From assembly GCA_029262995.1 (NCBI GenBank), contig JAJCYH010000023.1:1-64000 (forward strand): a stretch of 64,000 bases of DNA, read 5' to 3'. Made by a program: the position numbers and the translations under genes. The DNA is from Saprospiraceae bacterium (GTDB taxonomy: Bacteria; Bacteroidota; Bacteroidia; Chitinophagales; Saprospiraceae). This document shows, piece after piece, positions 34,500-45,356 of this stretch (positions are counted from its first letter, which is position 1; each line of letters begins with the position of its first letter). The notes under the pieces were generated by a model. It ran no database searches. It was not told the DNA's origin and saw only the letters and a list, made by a program, of their open reading frames with translations.

Positions 34500-36407
34500 A
34501 TGGGTAAAATTATAGGAATTGATTTAGGTACTACAAATTCTGTAGTAGCTGTAATGGAGGGTAATGAGCCAGTTGTCATTCCAAATGAAGAGGGAAGAAG
34601 AACAACGCCTTCCGTGGTGGCTTTTCTTGACAATGGAGAAAGAAAGGTCGGTGATCCTGCCAAAAGACAAGCGATTACCAATCCAACTAGAACTGTTTCG
34701 TCCATTAAAAGATTTATGGGACACAGGTTTGGTGAAGTGGAAACAGAAATTAAGAGATCTGCTTACAAGGTGATTAAAGGAGATAACAATACTGTCAGAA
34801 TAGAAATTGATGGACGAAAATATACGGCTCAAGAAATTTCTGCAATGATACTTCAGAAAATGAAGAAAACCGCAGAAGACTTTTTAGGTCAAGAAGTAAC
34901 CGAAGCTGTAATCACAGTTCCAGCATACTTTAATGATTCACAAAGACAGGCTACTAAGGAAGCTGGTGAGATTGCCGGTTTGAAAGTATCTAGAATTATT
35001 AATGAACCTACTGCAGCTGCATTAGCATTCGGACTAGATAAAAAAGATCAGGATATGACCATCGTTGTTTATGACTTAGGTGGTGGTACCTTCGATGTCT
35101 CTATCCTTGAATTAGGTGATGGTGTTTTTGAAGTAAAATCTACAAATGGTGATACACACCTTGGTGGTGATGATTTTGATCAGTTAATCATTGATTGGCT
35201 AGCTGAGGAATTCAAGAGTCAAGAAAACATGGATTTAAGAAAGGATCCGATGGCTCTTCAAAGATTGAAGGATGCTGCTGAGAAGGCTAAAATTGAATTA
35301 TCCGCATCAAATGAGGCAGATATTAACTTACCTTATATTACAGCAGCTGACGGCGTTCCTAAGCACTTGGTCACTAAATTGTCAAGAGCTAAGTTTGAGC
35401 AAATGGCCGATGTATTGGTCGAAAGGTCGCTTAAGCCTTGTGTTGCAGCGATGAAAGACGCAGGTCTTTCCAATTCTGATATCGATGAGGTTATTCTTGT
35501 TGGAGGTTCTACTAGAATCCCTAAAATCCAAGAAGCTGTTGAGAAGTTTTTTGGTAAAAAACCAAATAAAGGCGTTAATCCTGATGAAGTAGTAGCAATT
35601 GGAGCAAGTATCCAAGGAGGTGTTTTGAGTGGTGATGTACAGGATGTACTTCTATTAGATGTTTCACCTCTTTCATTAGGGATAGAAACAATGGGAGGTG
35701 TTTATGATGTTGTCATCGAAGCAAACTCAACCATACCTACTAAAAAATCTAAAGTATATTCTACTGCAGCAGACAATCAACCTAGTGTTGAAATTCATAT
35801 TCTTCAAGGGGAAAGACCGATGGCCAAGGATAACAGATCTGTCGGTCGATTTATTCTAGATGGCATTCCACCTGCACCAAGAGGCGTTCCTCAAGTGGAA
35901 GTGACTTTTGATATTGATGCTAACGGTATTCTTAATATTACAGCAAAAGATAAGGGAACTGGAAAAGAGCAAAACATCAGGATTGAAGCTTCTACAGGTT
36001 TATCTAAAGAAGAGATTGAAAAGATGAAGAATGAAGCAGCAGCAAACGCAGATGAAGATAAAAAGGCACGTGAAAAGGTAGACAAAATCAATACAGCGGA
36101 TAACTTGATTTTCCAAACAGAAAAGCAAATGAGTGAATATGGTGACAAAGTTCCTGAAGATAAGAAAGCAGTTATTGAGGAAGCGCTATTGGAATTGAAA
36201 GAAGCTCATAAGTTGCAAGATTTGGATAAAATTGATGAAGCCATGAATAAAATGAATACGGCATGGCAAGCTGCAAGTCAAGACTTATATCAGGCTAGTC
36301 AGGAGGCTAATGGCAGTGACACTTCCAGTTCTGCAGAAAGCACTGACTCAAAAGATGAAAGTGAGGAGGTTACAGATGTAGAATTTGAAGAAGTAGAAGA
36401 CAAGTAA
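34500..36407 (+). CDS. dnaK: Molecular chaperone DnaK
   Basis: 635 residues, Hsp70. The ATPase domain starts '[20 protein letters not shown]', with '[16 protein letters not shown]' and '[16 protein letters not shown]' as phosphate and adenosine sites. The substrate-binding domain follows '[15 protein letters not shown]', and the tail ends in an acidic '[14 protein letters not shown]'-type motif. It folds client proteins with DnaJ and GrpE, neither of which is adjacent. It has an elaborate upstream region and a strong terminator downstream. Confidence 0.97.
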   Translation: MGKIIGIDLGTTNSVVAVMEGNEPVVIPNEEGRRTTPSVVAFLDNGERKVGDPAKRQAITNPTRTVSSIKRFMGHRFGEVETEIKRSAYKVIKGDNNTVRIEIDGRKYTAQEISAMILQKMKKTAEDFLGQEVTEAVITVPAYFNDSQRQATKEAGEIAGLKVSRIINEPTAAALAFGLDKKDQDMTIVVYDLGGGTFDVSILELGDGVFEVKSTNGDTHLGGDDFDQLIIDWLAEEFKSQENMDLRKDPMALQRLKDAAEKAKIELSASNEADINLPYITAADGVPKHLVTKLSRAKFEQMADVLVERSLKPCVAAMKDAGLSNSDIDEVILVGGSTRIPKIQEAVEKFFGKKPNKGVNPDEVVAIGASIQGGVLSGDVQDVLLLDVSPLSLGIETMGGVYDVVIEANSTIPTKKSKVYSTAADNQPSVEIHILQGERPMAKDNRSVGRFILDGIPPAPRGVPQVEVTFDIDANGILNITAKDKGTGKEQNIRIEASTGLSKEEIEKMKNEAAANADEDKKAREKVDKINTADNLIFQTEKQMSEYGDKVPEDKKAVIEEALLELKEAHKLQDLDKIDEAMNKMNTAWQAASQDLYQASQEANGSDTSSSAESTDSKDESEEVTDVEFEEVEDK

Positions 36408-36426
36408 GCTTTATTAGATTAGTAAT

Positions 36427-36466
36427 AAAAAAGGGATGTTCCTATTAAGGAGCATCCCTTTTGTTT
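36427..36466 (+). terminator. Bidirectional terminator between dnaK and the DCC gene
   Basis: AAAAGGGATGTTCCT pairs with AGGAGCATCCCTTTT (one mismatch position as G-T) around a short loop, flanked by A- and T-rich tracts on both sides. It serves dnaK and the convergent DCC-family gene. Confidence 0.8.
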
Positions 36467-36468
36467 TT

Positions 36469-36870
36469 CTAGGATATGATTCTTGAAGACAAGGAGCTAT
36501 CTGGTAAATCGCAAACAGTCATACTTCCAAATAAGTACCTTCTGCGAGCAAACCAGCTGTAAATATAATTGCTTACTTTTTGGGGTACAATCCTAAAAAT
36601 CGATACCAAACGCCATAATCCACCCAAGCCAGAAATAATTTTGATAATAGCTTCTGCGTGAGTGTATATATTGCCTCTATTATCTTGCAATACAACAGTC
36701 TCCAATTCATCTTTAATTAATAGATGGTTTGGAAGTTGAGATTTTGCATAATCCGACTGAAGCGGACAATACATGTATTTCAACTGCCTATCTCTTTTTA
36801 ATAAGAAAGAGATCATTTTATTACATATGATACAATCTCCGTCGATGTAGATAATATGCTTGTTACTCAA
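36469..36870 (-). CDS. DCC family thiol-disulfide oxidoreductase (DUF393)
   Basis: 133 residues. 'IYIDGDCIICNKMISFLLKRD' begins the protein (cut at the DxDCxxC motif, Cys about 14 and 17), and 'TYAEAIIKIISGLGG'-like helices follow as in DUF393. It is a predicted thioredoxin-like redox protein without a known substrate. The start is TTG at 36870, the only candidate before the motif. It lies 3 bp downstream of the S46 peptidase gene and is probably co-transcribed with it. Confidence 0.82.
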   Translation of the reverse strand: MSNKHIIYIDGDCIICNKMISFLLKRDRQLKYMYCPLQSDYAKSQLPNHLLIKDELETVVLQDNRGNIYTHAEAIIKIISGLGGLWRLVSIFRIVPQKVSNYIYSWFARRRYLFGSMTVCDLPDSSLSSRIIS

Positions 36871-36873
36871 ATA

Positions 36874-38961
36874 TTATTTATTATTCAATTCCTTAATTAA
36901 ACGCTTTGCTTTATAAATATGTTTGAGCGCAGCTTGGATTCCTCCGGCATGAACAGAAACCGTTCTGTTATGTTCATCATCATATATGAAATTGCCTGGC
37001 AGTGATTCAATGTTTCCATCAAAAATAAGGCCTATGGCTTCACCTTTCTGATTGATTAATGCACTCCCTGAATTACCGCCTATAATATCATTGGTAGATA
37101 CTAAATTTAAAGGAGATTTTAATAGCTCCATTGGAGGATTCTTCCATCTCTCTGGTAAATCCCATGGGAATTTTTGCATGTGACTATAATGTCTGTCATA
37201 CAGACCAAAAAAGGTTGTAATTATAGGCGCAACAGTTCCATTATATTCATATGCTTTGACACGACCGTCAGAAATCCTCAAAGTAAAAGTTGCATCCGGC
37301 GGTAATGAAGTACCGAAAACCTTAAATGCTTGATTGGCAATTTTAGCTTCTAAACCTCTTCGCTTAGAAGAGGAACTGGAAAAGGCCATATTAGCTTCTT
37401 GATAACGACTCACCAAGATATCTGAAGCTTTCAACAAAGGATCTTTTGATTTTGTAATATTCTTATCCTTCGAGATACATTTCATTGCCTCTTCTTCAGA
37501 CTTTAAGATTTTAGATTTATTGAATAATTCATTCACATAGCTTTCAATACTTTTACCATCCAAAAGTCTGTTTAAAGTATTGTCCCCTTGATAAATATCT
37601 GTTTTGATCTCTTGCAATAGAACTTTCATTAACTTCTTTTCTTTCTTGATGTCAAGGTTGCCTGCCATTCCAGAAATAGATGATTTTAATTCCATTAATT
37701 CCTCATCAGTAGCTTTTCCTTCTATGCTTGCTTCTTTTAGCTGTGCCAATTGATGAATCATTAGGAATACTTGTCCTCTAAGTGGAGAAGGCGAAAGGTG
37801 CGATATCGCCCAACTGTGAGGATTTAACTTGGTGTATTCATTTTCAAGTTCGGACCAATATTTAATGCCTGGAGATTCAGATTTTATTTGCTCTTCAATT
37901 TGACGTTTCCTGTCCATAAAATGTTCATTATGAAGACCTTTCATAATTCCTGTATATGCCTTAATCGAGTTAGATAAGTTGTTGATCGTCCCCATCAATT
38001 CTTGCGCTTCTCTTTCTTTATCTTTGTTTTTTGAAATTATATCATATTCGTTTTGCATCATATCCCTTCTGTTGGTTAACCATCTAAGAAGGTATTTGAA
38101 CCTATGATCTCTGTCATATTGCAGCTGTGCTACAGTTCTATATCTTTCCGTGCTACCAGGATTACCTACTACAAATACAGGCATGTTCTCCTTTATTCCA
38201 TCTGGATTGAATTGATAAAAGTGCTTTGATGTATTAAGAGGCTTACCATCTTGATCATAAGCTCTCCAAAAAGTAAAGTCTAAATTATATCTTGGGAAAG
38301 TAAAATTATCTGGATCACCTCCATAAAAACCAAGGTCATTTTCAGGTATTAATACCAACCTGATATCGTCAAATTTCTTGTAGCCATAAACGGAATATTT
38401 GCCTCCTGAGTAATAGCTTACTGTTTGTAATCTCAGACCTTTCCAGTCTTTTTTCGTGGAATATTCTGCTTTGATTTCTTCAAGTGCTTGTTGTGTCATT
38501 TTAGCTTTATCATCATCACTCATATCTCTGGCAGAAGTAAGCTTATTTTTAACTTGGTCCGTTATATCTGCGACTTGAATGAGTTGCTCAACAAACAGCC
38601 CTTCAACTCTTCTTTCATCAGCCATTTGCTCTGCATAAAAGCCACTATTGTCAAAATTTTCTCTATCTGATTGAACTGAAATGGCAACATCTCTAGAGCA
38701 ATGATGATTTGTCATTATCAAACCGTTAGGTGACACGAAAGATGCTGAACACCAAGAAGCAAATTTAAGTGAAGATTTTCTTACATCATCAAACCATGCC
38801 TGATCGAGATTAAGGTTATATTCCTTTTCAAATAGGTTAATTGGTGGGTTCTCAAAGGTCCACATTCTACCAAAATCATACTGGCTAGCCTGTTTTTCTT
38901 GTGCTTGAATGAAATTGATACCAATTAATAGTAAAAATCCAAAGAGAAATTTAATTTTCAT
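36874..38961 (-). CDS. S46 family dipeptidyl-peptidase
   Basis: 695 residues from ATG 38961, where the signal peptide 'MKIKFLFGFLLLIGINFIQAQ' (split at residue 20/21) begins; the open frame continues to 39051. 'MWTFENPPINLFEKEY' is the S46 N-terminus, 'LIMTNHHCSRD' has the catalytic His, and 'IIGGNSGSALINQKGE' the catalytic Ser. S46 enzymes (DPP7/DPP11) remove dipeptides from oligopeptides in the periplasm of asaccharolytic Bacteroidota. The residue deciding DPP7 versus DPP11 specificity cannot be placed safely by eye. Confidence 0.92.
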   Translation of the reverse strand: MKIKFLFGFLLLIGINFIQAQEKQASQYDFGRMWTFENPPINLFEKEYNLNLDQAWFDDVRKSSLKFASWCSASFVSPNGLIMTNHHCSRDVAISVQSDRENFDNSGFYAEQMADERRVEGLFVEQLIQVADITDQVKNKLTSARDMSDDDKAKMTQQALEEIKAEYSTKKDWKGLRLQTVSYYSGGKYSVYGYKKFDDIRLVLIPENDLGFYGGDPDNFTFPRYNLDFTFWRAYDQDGKPLNTSKHFYQFNPDGIKENMPVFVVGNPGSTERYRTVAQLQYDRDHRFKYLLRWLTNRRDMMQNEYDIISKNKDKEREAQELMGTINNLSNSIKAYTGIMKGLHNEHFMDRKRQIEEQIKSESPGIKYWSELENEYTKLNPHSWAISHLSPSPLRGQVFLMIHQLAQLKEASIEGKATDEELMELKSSISGMAGNLDIKKEKKLMKVLLQEIKTDIYQGDNTLNRLLDGKSIESYVNELFNKSKILKSEEEAMKCISKDKNITKSKDPLLKASDILVSRYQEANMAFSSSSSKRRGLEAKIANQAFKVFGTSLPPDATFTLRISDGRVKAYEYNGTVAPIITTFFGLYDRHYSHMQKFPWDLPERWKNPPMELLKSPLNLVSTNDIIGGNSGSALINQKGEAIGLIFDGNIESLPGNFIYDDEHNRTVSVHAGGIQAALKHIYKAKRLIKELNNK

Positions 38962-39146
38962 AAGTGAGTAAATTGAAGTTATTATGATTAAAAAAGGGTT
39001 ACAATCGCCTAAAAGTAAAGATATTTTGCTAACTTTATAAGCGAACAACAAATCTGTTGTTTCACCGAGATACTACTTCCTAAATTCTTGTAACATAATA
39101 TTCATATATAGATATTATCAAGTGATGAAACGCTTGACATATTATT

Positions 39147-39154
39147 TATATTTG
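39147..39154 (+). promoter_or_regulatory. Possible -7 element of the giant repeat-protein gene
   Basis: TATATTTG fits TAnnTTTG and gives a leader of about 30 nt before the ATG at 39189. No good -33 element at the expected spacing. The rest of the 227-bp spacer from 38962 shows nothing else. Confidence 0.3.
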
Positions 39155-39188
39155 AAACAACTTAATTGTTAACAACCAATTTAGAGTT

Positions 39189-42100
39189 ATGTACTATCTC
39201 ATTAGGCTTAAATCTTGTATCCTGTTTATTTTATTCTCTTCAAGCTTATTTGCTCTTGACGATCCAGGAACAGGATTCTCTGTCTCAACGGCATATTATA
39301 GCCTTGATAGTTGTGAAGCCTATGTCATTGCAGGTACAGTCAGTGACTATTCAGAATTTACAGCAATCGTAGATAATGATGATAATTGTGCAGAAATAAC
39401 TCCTCTATCAAGTGTGTATCGACAGACTCCTTATATAAACAAGCATTCTTGCACAGAAGGGGTTAATGGAAATCTTGCTATGTGTATTGATTCTTATGAA
39501 GCTTGTAATTACATCTCTGATCATGAAAAAGCTTTACGATTTAACATCTTAGTCACTCCAGGCGCAAATGGTATTACTCAGTTAAGCAATCTCTCATTTT
39601 ATGAACAAGGGCCAGAAGAATATACTTGGATAGATGGCCCAAATGGCTTAAATAATTATCCACAATTGTATGGTTTAAGAATTTTAAAGAATGGAATAGA
39701 AATATATAGAAATTCTGAAAACCTCAGTTCCAATATATGGTCTTTACAAAATTTTGAATTTGATAGTCTTGATCTATTTACGATTTCTGAAGCTTCCGTC
39801 TTTTCATTTGAAATATTGCCTTACTGCTTAATAGGTAATTCTTCAAGTGTTTCAGCTTGGGATATTGATGAGATTCTCATTTCGGTAACCTGTTCTACCG
39901 ATGTTCTGAGAGCTGGAAGAATCACTTTTGCAAACGGTGATACGATCACAAACATTTGTGGAACAGATGGAGATCCAGATTATTTGGACATTGAAGTATC
40001 TGACGCTAACAGTTCAAAGTCTTTATGGGTAGTTACTGACCAAAACAATATAATTCTTACCTCAGATTCAACATCAAATATCGATTTTGATGGTTTGGGA
40101 ATTGAAACATGCAAATTGTGGCATATTGCCTATGAAGGCTTAATTACTGGGTTTTCAAATGGGCAAAGCATTTTTAACATTCAAGGATGTATAGATATTT
40201 CAAATGCTTTAATTATTAATCACAATGGCGTTCAGGCTAAGACGATAAATAGTTTGACAGGACAAAATATTGTTAATTACTGTTTGAATAATCAAGCTAA
40301 CTTTAGGGTTGATGTTGCAGTAAGTGGAAGTCAAACGCAGAACTGTTTTTGGATCATCACAGATGGGTCTGGTATTATATTAGATTTTCCTGTTGGGCCT
40401 CCATTTGTTTTTGATGTCTCATATACAAGCACTAGCTTTATCTATAGTGTATCTTATATTGGCAGTTTGAGTGGCTTATTTATCAATGCGAACATATCTC
40501 AAATCCAAGGCTGTTATGCCTTATCCAACAGCATACAGGTCAACAGACAATACGCTGATGGAGGTGATATTAGTATAGATGGTAATACCGTTGTGAGCTA
40601 TTGTGTTAATGATTCAAATCCGGTCTTGGTCAATCCTCTCCTTAATGGGAATATTGGTTCTGGAGGATTGTGGCTAGTCACTACCTTGTCAGGTGATATA
40701 TTAAAAATGAGCATGTCTCTTCCTTTAGATGTATCAAGTCTCAGTCAATCACAATGTTTGATTTGGTATTTGTCATTTGAAGGTAATTTGTCAGGCTTGA
40801 TGCTTGGCGCAAATGTTAGTGATATAGAAGGATGTTTGGATTTTTCCAATTCCATATTAGTCAATAAAACTTCTGCAGAACAGCTCGTTATATCATATCA
40901 AGGTTTAACTACTCTGACATCTTGTAATGACAACAGCTTATGGAATAGTTTTGTTCCTGAGATAAGTAACCATAGTTTTGATTCATTAATTTGGGTAATA
41001 ACCAATGAGCAAGATATTATACTCTTTTTAGATGCTAATTTGCCCTTGGAGTTAAGCAGCCTGCCTCCTGGAATTTACAAGATATACGCAATAGGGTACA
41101 ATGATAGTGCTCATGGCTTTTCTCAGGGTGACTTTATACTTGAGGCTAATGATGAATGTAAATCTGTTTCTAACGCATTGGTCATAAACAAAAGGTTTGT
41201 TGAAGCAGGCATTATAAATATAAATGGAGAAACGGAAATAAGTTTATGTACAGACTTGCAGTTCGGAACTTCAATCCTTATTAGCAATCAAGGAAATATT
41301 GATGCCAGTTCTAATGTCTATCTTATTACTGACTTAGGGGGACAAATACTTTCCATACAAACAGGAGATAATATTAATATTCAAAACTTTTCTGGCTCCC
41401 AATGTCTTGTTTATCGATTGAGTTATTTTGACTTGACAGTTTCTCTAGTTGAAGGAATGAACATAGATGCTCTATCTGGATGTTATGACTTATCTAATAC
41501 CATACTTATTAATAAATCATTAATAAACGGAGGAAACATAAGCACACTACAAGGAACAACTGAATATAATGTTTGTGCTTCAGCGGGAGAAATGGTAGTC
41601 TTTGATTTTTTACTCAATGGTGATACAGGCGATTTTTCTTCCTGGATTATTACTGATAGCAACGATAGAATTTTAGGACTAAGTAATTTTACACCTATTG
41701 ATCTGACAGCTTTTGGTTCAGGTGCATTTAATATTCGTCATTTATCTTATAGTGGAACTGTCGCAGGCATCAATTTGGGTGAGTCAATTACCACTATTAC
41801 TGGAGACTGTTTTGCGTTTTCAAATAAAGTTATAATTACTGTAGCCTTTGTTGAGGGAGGAACGATCAGTTCTGACCTTGGTGACAATATTGATTTATGC
41901 AATAGTGAAATTGCCTCAGATCCGATCAATGTTAGACTATATGACAATTTAGGCATGAGCTCAGTATGGCTGCTAACCGATACGTCAGGAATGATCATTA
42001 AATTCCTTTCAAACCCTCCAATTGACTTAACTGGTGTACCTTCGGGAGTATGTCAGATTAGACATTTGAGTTTTAGTCATAATATTATGGGCATACTGCC

Positions 42101-45100
42101 TGGCAACAATATTAATCAAATTCAAGGATGCTTTGATTTATCTAATGCCATTACAGTTATCAAACGCTCTGATGATGGAGGAAATATTACTAGTTCTTTT
42201 GGCAATGAAATAAGACAGTGCGATATTACCTATATAGGGATTGACGTGGCGGTATCTGGAAATTCTGGACTTAATAACAAATTCATTGTTACCGATACAT
42301 CGGGATTAATCATACCACACTTTTCAAATGACACTCTAGTGGGAGTAAATGTTCAATATCAGTCGATTGTCTATGTCTGGAATGTAAGCTCAGAAGAAAA
42401 CCTTGATTTGTTTATTGCTGGTGCTAATATCAATAGCATTGATGCTTGTTTCGCCTTATCGGATTCCATTGTTATTTATAATGAAATTATTGAAGGTGGC
42501 TCAATTACAAGTGATAGAGGCAATAATATTTACTTATGCCAGGACATGAATAGGGTAGATACCATCCTGTTTGATATAAACAATGCTACTGGTATAAATG
42601 GAAGTTGGATAATAACTACAGACAACGGAGACATCCTTGACCTTAGTCAATCCAATAATCTTTTGTTTTCAACTGGATTAGCAGATACATGTTTTGTCAG
42701 ACATATCAGTTATAATGATTCTTTATTAAATCTTGTCATTGGTACTAATATCAGTCTGTTGCAAAACTGTTATGCCTTATCAAATTCTATAAGAGTAATC
42801 AAACAAAATGTTGATGGTGGCATTATCACGAGTAACCTAGGGGATGATATAAGTTTTTGTTTATCCGATTCTTTTGAATTGATTACTGTTACATTATCTG
42901 GTAGTACAGGAAATTCTAATCAATTAGTTATTACAGATATAGCAGGAAATATCTTAGCCTTACCAAATACCAATGTTTTGGATATTTCTAGTATTACAGT
43001 CGGTCATTGTCTGGTATGGAATCTTGCTTTTGGAAATGCGATATCCGGCTTGGTTGTTGGCAATAATGTGTCTCAGATATTTGGTTGTTATGATTTATCC
43101 AATTCAATATCCATAAGAAAGAATGGTGCTGAAGGTGGTATTGTCAGTACGGTATATGGAGATACTATCTCTATTTGTTCTGGTGACGGTATAGGTGATT
43201 TAATTGAATTTAATGTCAATGGGAATATTGGAGATAGCTCACGATGGCTGAAAACTAATCTTACAGGTGAAATTCTTTCTTTGCTAGGACCAAGTCCATT
43301 TAATTTGGATAATAATCTAACAGAGAACTATTTGGTATGGAGTATTTCCTATATAGATGGCTTCCAGAATTTAGCAGTAGGAATTAATATTTCTGAGCTT
43401 ATTGGTTGTTATGATTTCTCTAATAGTATTTATGTAAATGCTATTAAGGTACAGTCTGGAATATTAAGCAGTTCAGGTGGTGATACGATATCGATTTGCG
43501 CAGCGGATGGTAGTCCAGATATAATAGACTTTTCTGTCACTGGTAGCGAAGGCGAAAATACAATGTTGGTAATAACGGATAGCCTAGGGATTATAACGAG
43601 TATATCTGATAGTCTGAGTATTGATTTCGATGACAATATAGAAGGTGTATGTATTGTAAGAAGTATTAGCTATCAAAATGGTCTATCTGGACTTTCAATA
43701 GGAGAGAGTATAGGCGATTTGGTAGGGTGCTATGCCTTTACCAATGCCATTTATATTGAAAAAACAATTAAAGATGCAGGTCATATAAGAGAATTTGGAA
43801 CATTTGGTATATGTGGAGGTGATGGGATTGATGATTTTTTTATGCCTGAATTAATAGGAGGAAGTAATAATTGTCTTTCTGCTTGGATATTTACCAATCA
43901 AAATAGGATAATTCAAGACATCCAAACATCCCTACCATTGAATTTAGATTTCCCAGGAATTGGTCGTAGATCAACTTCGATAAGGCGAATATGCTATGAT
44001 TCTAATATATCTGGATTAAAAATTGGTAATCACCTTGATGAAATAGTAGGCTGTTTTGATATTTCAAATAACATTTCATTTTTTCCAGGTGAATATGAAG
44101 AACCTAAGTATTATAGCTCAATGTTATTGTTTGACATGGACGATTGCTATGCCGATACAAAGGATGATTCCAATATGGATTATTCAGAGTTTGAACCAAT
44201 GATCATGAACGATGATTCTTGTACAACATTTGATTTGCTTCAAAACAATTTATATCGAGACAACGCCTGGGTCAATTGGCATTCTTGTACTGAAGGTTAT
44301 GAGAACTCAGCTGTCTGTGTGAGCTCAATGGATACTTGCGAATTTATTACGGATAGTGAATTAGCAGTTAGATTTAGTGTTTTAATGATGCCTGATTATA
44401 ATGGTATGGGCTCATTAAACAAATTAAGTTTCTACGAGCAAGCGCCAGAAGAATTCAACTGGATTAATGGAGCTGATGGTCCAAACAATTATCCAACCAT
44501 GTATGGCATCAGAATATTGAAGAATGGTGATGAAATATATAGAGAAACTGATATTCCGACCAATGCCAATTGGACATTACAAGAATTCAACTTTACCGAT
44601 TCTTTTGATTTTTATATAACAGAACCCACTGTCTTTGATTTTGAACTTTTGGCATACTGTCTTGTAGGAAATGATGCTATGGTTACTGCTTGGGACTTAG
44701 ATAACATCAAATTAAATTCTGAGTGCTCAGAAGGATTAGTAACACCAGTTATTAGAACATTGGACGGATTAGAGGAAATAACTGTTTGTAGTTCCGATAG
44801 TATACCAGATTATATTGATATTATCAAACTTGTAGATGGTCCTGGATCAAGATGGTATCTGTCTAATACCAGAGGTGACTATGTAGATAAGTTTCAAGAT
44901 AGTGAATTACCAATTAAAGTTGAAGAATCATATCCCGATTCAATCTATATTTTCAATATAAGTTGGGATGGCTACTTAGGAATAGATGATCATATAGATA
45001 AGACTTCAGGCTGTTTTGAGATATCTAACCCAATATTGGTTATTAAATCAGATTCAATAGGCTGTATTGATACAAATAACAATATTGAGGATAATGACCT

Positions 45101-45356
45101 GAACAATCAAAGTTTTGTTCGTGATTTCACCATCTCTCCAAACCCATCATTAGATAACGTAAGCATTCTATTAGAAGAGATGCCAGCACTGGAAACCAAA
45201 TTATACATCTTTGATCAAATGGGGCAGATCATGTATGAGAAGAAATTGTATGACAAAAACACTGATCTTGACATAAGCGGCTTGTTACCAGGGTTTTATC
45301 ACATAAAGATTCAATCAGGACTTAAATCAAATTCTAGACGGTTTATTAAGATATAA
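39189..45356 (+). CDS. Giant T9SS-secreted repeat protein (2055 residues)
   Basis: Signal peptide 1-22 ('LFSSSLFA'). Residues about 28-240 are a Cys-containing domain with 'SNLSFYEQGPEEYTWIDGP' and 'LYGLRILKNGIEIYR'. Thirteen tandem units of about 107 residues (nucleotides 39912-44095) each read: G-G-x-I, a '.C' strand, 'WVVTD..G.IL', 'CLVWHLSF', 'G.NIS.I.GCYDLSNSI'. The first domain then recurs (about 1637-1850, 'LSFYEQAPEEFNWINGA'), followed by a fourteenth diverged unit and a T9SS sorting domain ('FTISPNPSLDNVSI'). It is an extracellular, probably surface, protein. I know similar units from Saprospiria secreted proteins but no named function. Adhesin or matrix scaffold is a guess. The stop overlaps the convergent GTPase gene. 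Confidence 0.85.
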   Translation: MYYLIRLKSCILFILFSSSLFALDDPGTGFSVSTAYYSLDSCEAYVIAGTVSDYSEFTAIVDNDDNCAEITPLSSVYRQTPYINKHSCTEGVNGNLAMCIDSYEACNYISDHEKALRFNILVTPGANGITQLSNLSFYEQGPEEYTWIDGPNGLNNYPQLYGLRILKNGIEIYRNSENLSSNIWSLQNFEFDSLDLFTISEASVFSFEILPYCLIGNSSSVSAWDIDEILISVTCSTDVLRAGRITFANGDTITNICGTDGDPDYLDIEVSDANSSKSLWVVTDQNNIILTSDSTSNIDFDGLGIETCKLWHIAYEGLITGFSNGQSIFNIQGCIDISNALIINHNGVQAKTINSLTGQNIVNYCLNNQANFRVDVAVSGSQTQNCFWIITDGSGIILDFPVGPPFVFDVSYTSTSFIYSVSYIGSLSGLFINANISQIQGCYALSNSIQVNRQYADGGDISIDGNTVVSYCVNDSNPVLVNPLLNGNIGSGGLWLVTTLSGDILKMSMSLPLDVSSLSQSQCLIWYLSFEGNLSGLMLGANVSDIEGCLDFSNSILVNKTSAEQLVISYQGLTTLTSCNDNSLWNSFVPEISNHSFDSLIWVITNEQDIILFLDANLPLELSSLPPGIYKIYAIGYNDSAHGFSQGDFILEANDECKSVSNALVINKRFVEAGIININGETEISLCTDLQFGTSILISNQGNIDASSNVYLITDLGGQILSIQTGDNINIQNFSGSQCLVYRLSYFDLTVSLVEGMNIDALSGCYDLSNTILINKSLINGGNISTLQGTTEYNVCASAGEMVVFDFLLNGDTGDFSSWIITDSNDRILGLSNFTPIDLTAFGSGAFNIRHLSYSGTVAGINLGESITTITGDCFAFSNKVIITVAFVEGGTISSDLGDNIDLCNSEIASDPINVRLYDNLGMSSVWLLTDTSGMIIKFLSNPPIDLTGVPSGVCQIRHLSFSHNIMGILPGNNINQIQGCFDLSNAITVIKRSDDGGNITSSFGNEIRQCDITYIGIDVAVSGNSGLNNKFIVTDTSGLIIPHFSNDTLVGVNVQYQSIVYVWNVSSEENLDLFIAGANINSIDACFALSDSIVIYNEIIEGGSITSDRGNNIYLCQDMNRVDTILFDINNATGINGSWIITTDNGDILDLSQSNNLLFSTGLADTCFVRHISYNDSLLNLVIGTNISLLQNCYALSNSIRVIKQNVDGGIITSNLGDDISFCLSDSFELITVTLSGSTGNSNQLVITDIAGNILALPNTNVLDISSITVGHCLVWNLAFGNAISGLVVGNNVSQIFGCYDLSNSISIRKNGAEGGIVSTVYGDTISICSGDGIGDLIEFNVNGNIGDSSRWLKTNLTGEILSLLGPSPFNLDNNLTENYLVWSISYIDGFQNLAVGINISELIGCYDFSNSIYVNAIKVQSGILSSSGGDTISICAADGSPDIIDFSVTGSEGENTMLVITDSLGIITSISDSLSIDFDDNIEGVCIVRSISYQNGLSGLSIGESIGDLVGCYAFTNAIYIEKTIKDAGHIREFGTFGICGGDGIDDFFMPELIGGSNNCLSAWIFTNQNRIIQDIQTSLPLNLDFPGIGRRSTSIRRICYDSNISGLKIGNHLDEIVGCFDISNNISFFPGEYEEPKYYSSMLLFDMDDCYADTKDDSNMDYSEFEPMIMNDDSCTTFDLLQNNLYRDNAWVNWHSCTEGYENSAVCVSSMDTCEFITDSELAVRFSVLMMPDYNGMGSLNKLSFYEQAPEEFNWINGADGPNNYPTMYGIRILKNGDEIYRETDIPTNANWTLQEFNFTDSFDFYITEPTVFDFELLAYCLVGNDAMVTAWDLDNIKLNSECSEGLVTPVIRTLDGLEEITVCSSDSIPDYIDIIKLVDGPGSRWYLSNTRGDYVDKFQDSELPIKVEESYPDSIYIFNISWDGYLGIDDHIDKTSGCFEISNPILVIKSDSIGCIDTNNNIEDNDLNNQSFVRDFTISPNPSLDNVSILLEEMPALETKLYIFDQMGQIMYEKKLYDKNTDLDISGLLPGFYHIKIQSGLKSNSRRFIKI
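39912..44095 (+). repeat. Thirteen tandem about 107-residue repeats in the giant protein
   Basis: Each unit of about 320 bp begins with a Gly-Gly-x-Ile/Val turn and ends 'GCYDLSNSIxVxK'. Approximate unit openings by sequence are: AGRITF, QAKTIN, DGGDIS, EQLVIS, EAGIIN, NGGNIS, EGGTIS, DGGNIT, EGGSIT, DGGIIT, EGGIVS, QSGILS, DAGHIR. Conservation is at protein level. The DNA of the units has drifted, so the array is old or under diversifying pressure, not a recent amplification. A fourteenth unit (about 44740-45060) lies beyond the second copy of the N-terminal domain. Confidence 0.85.
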
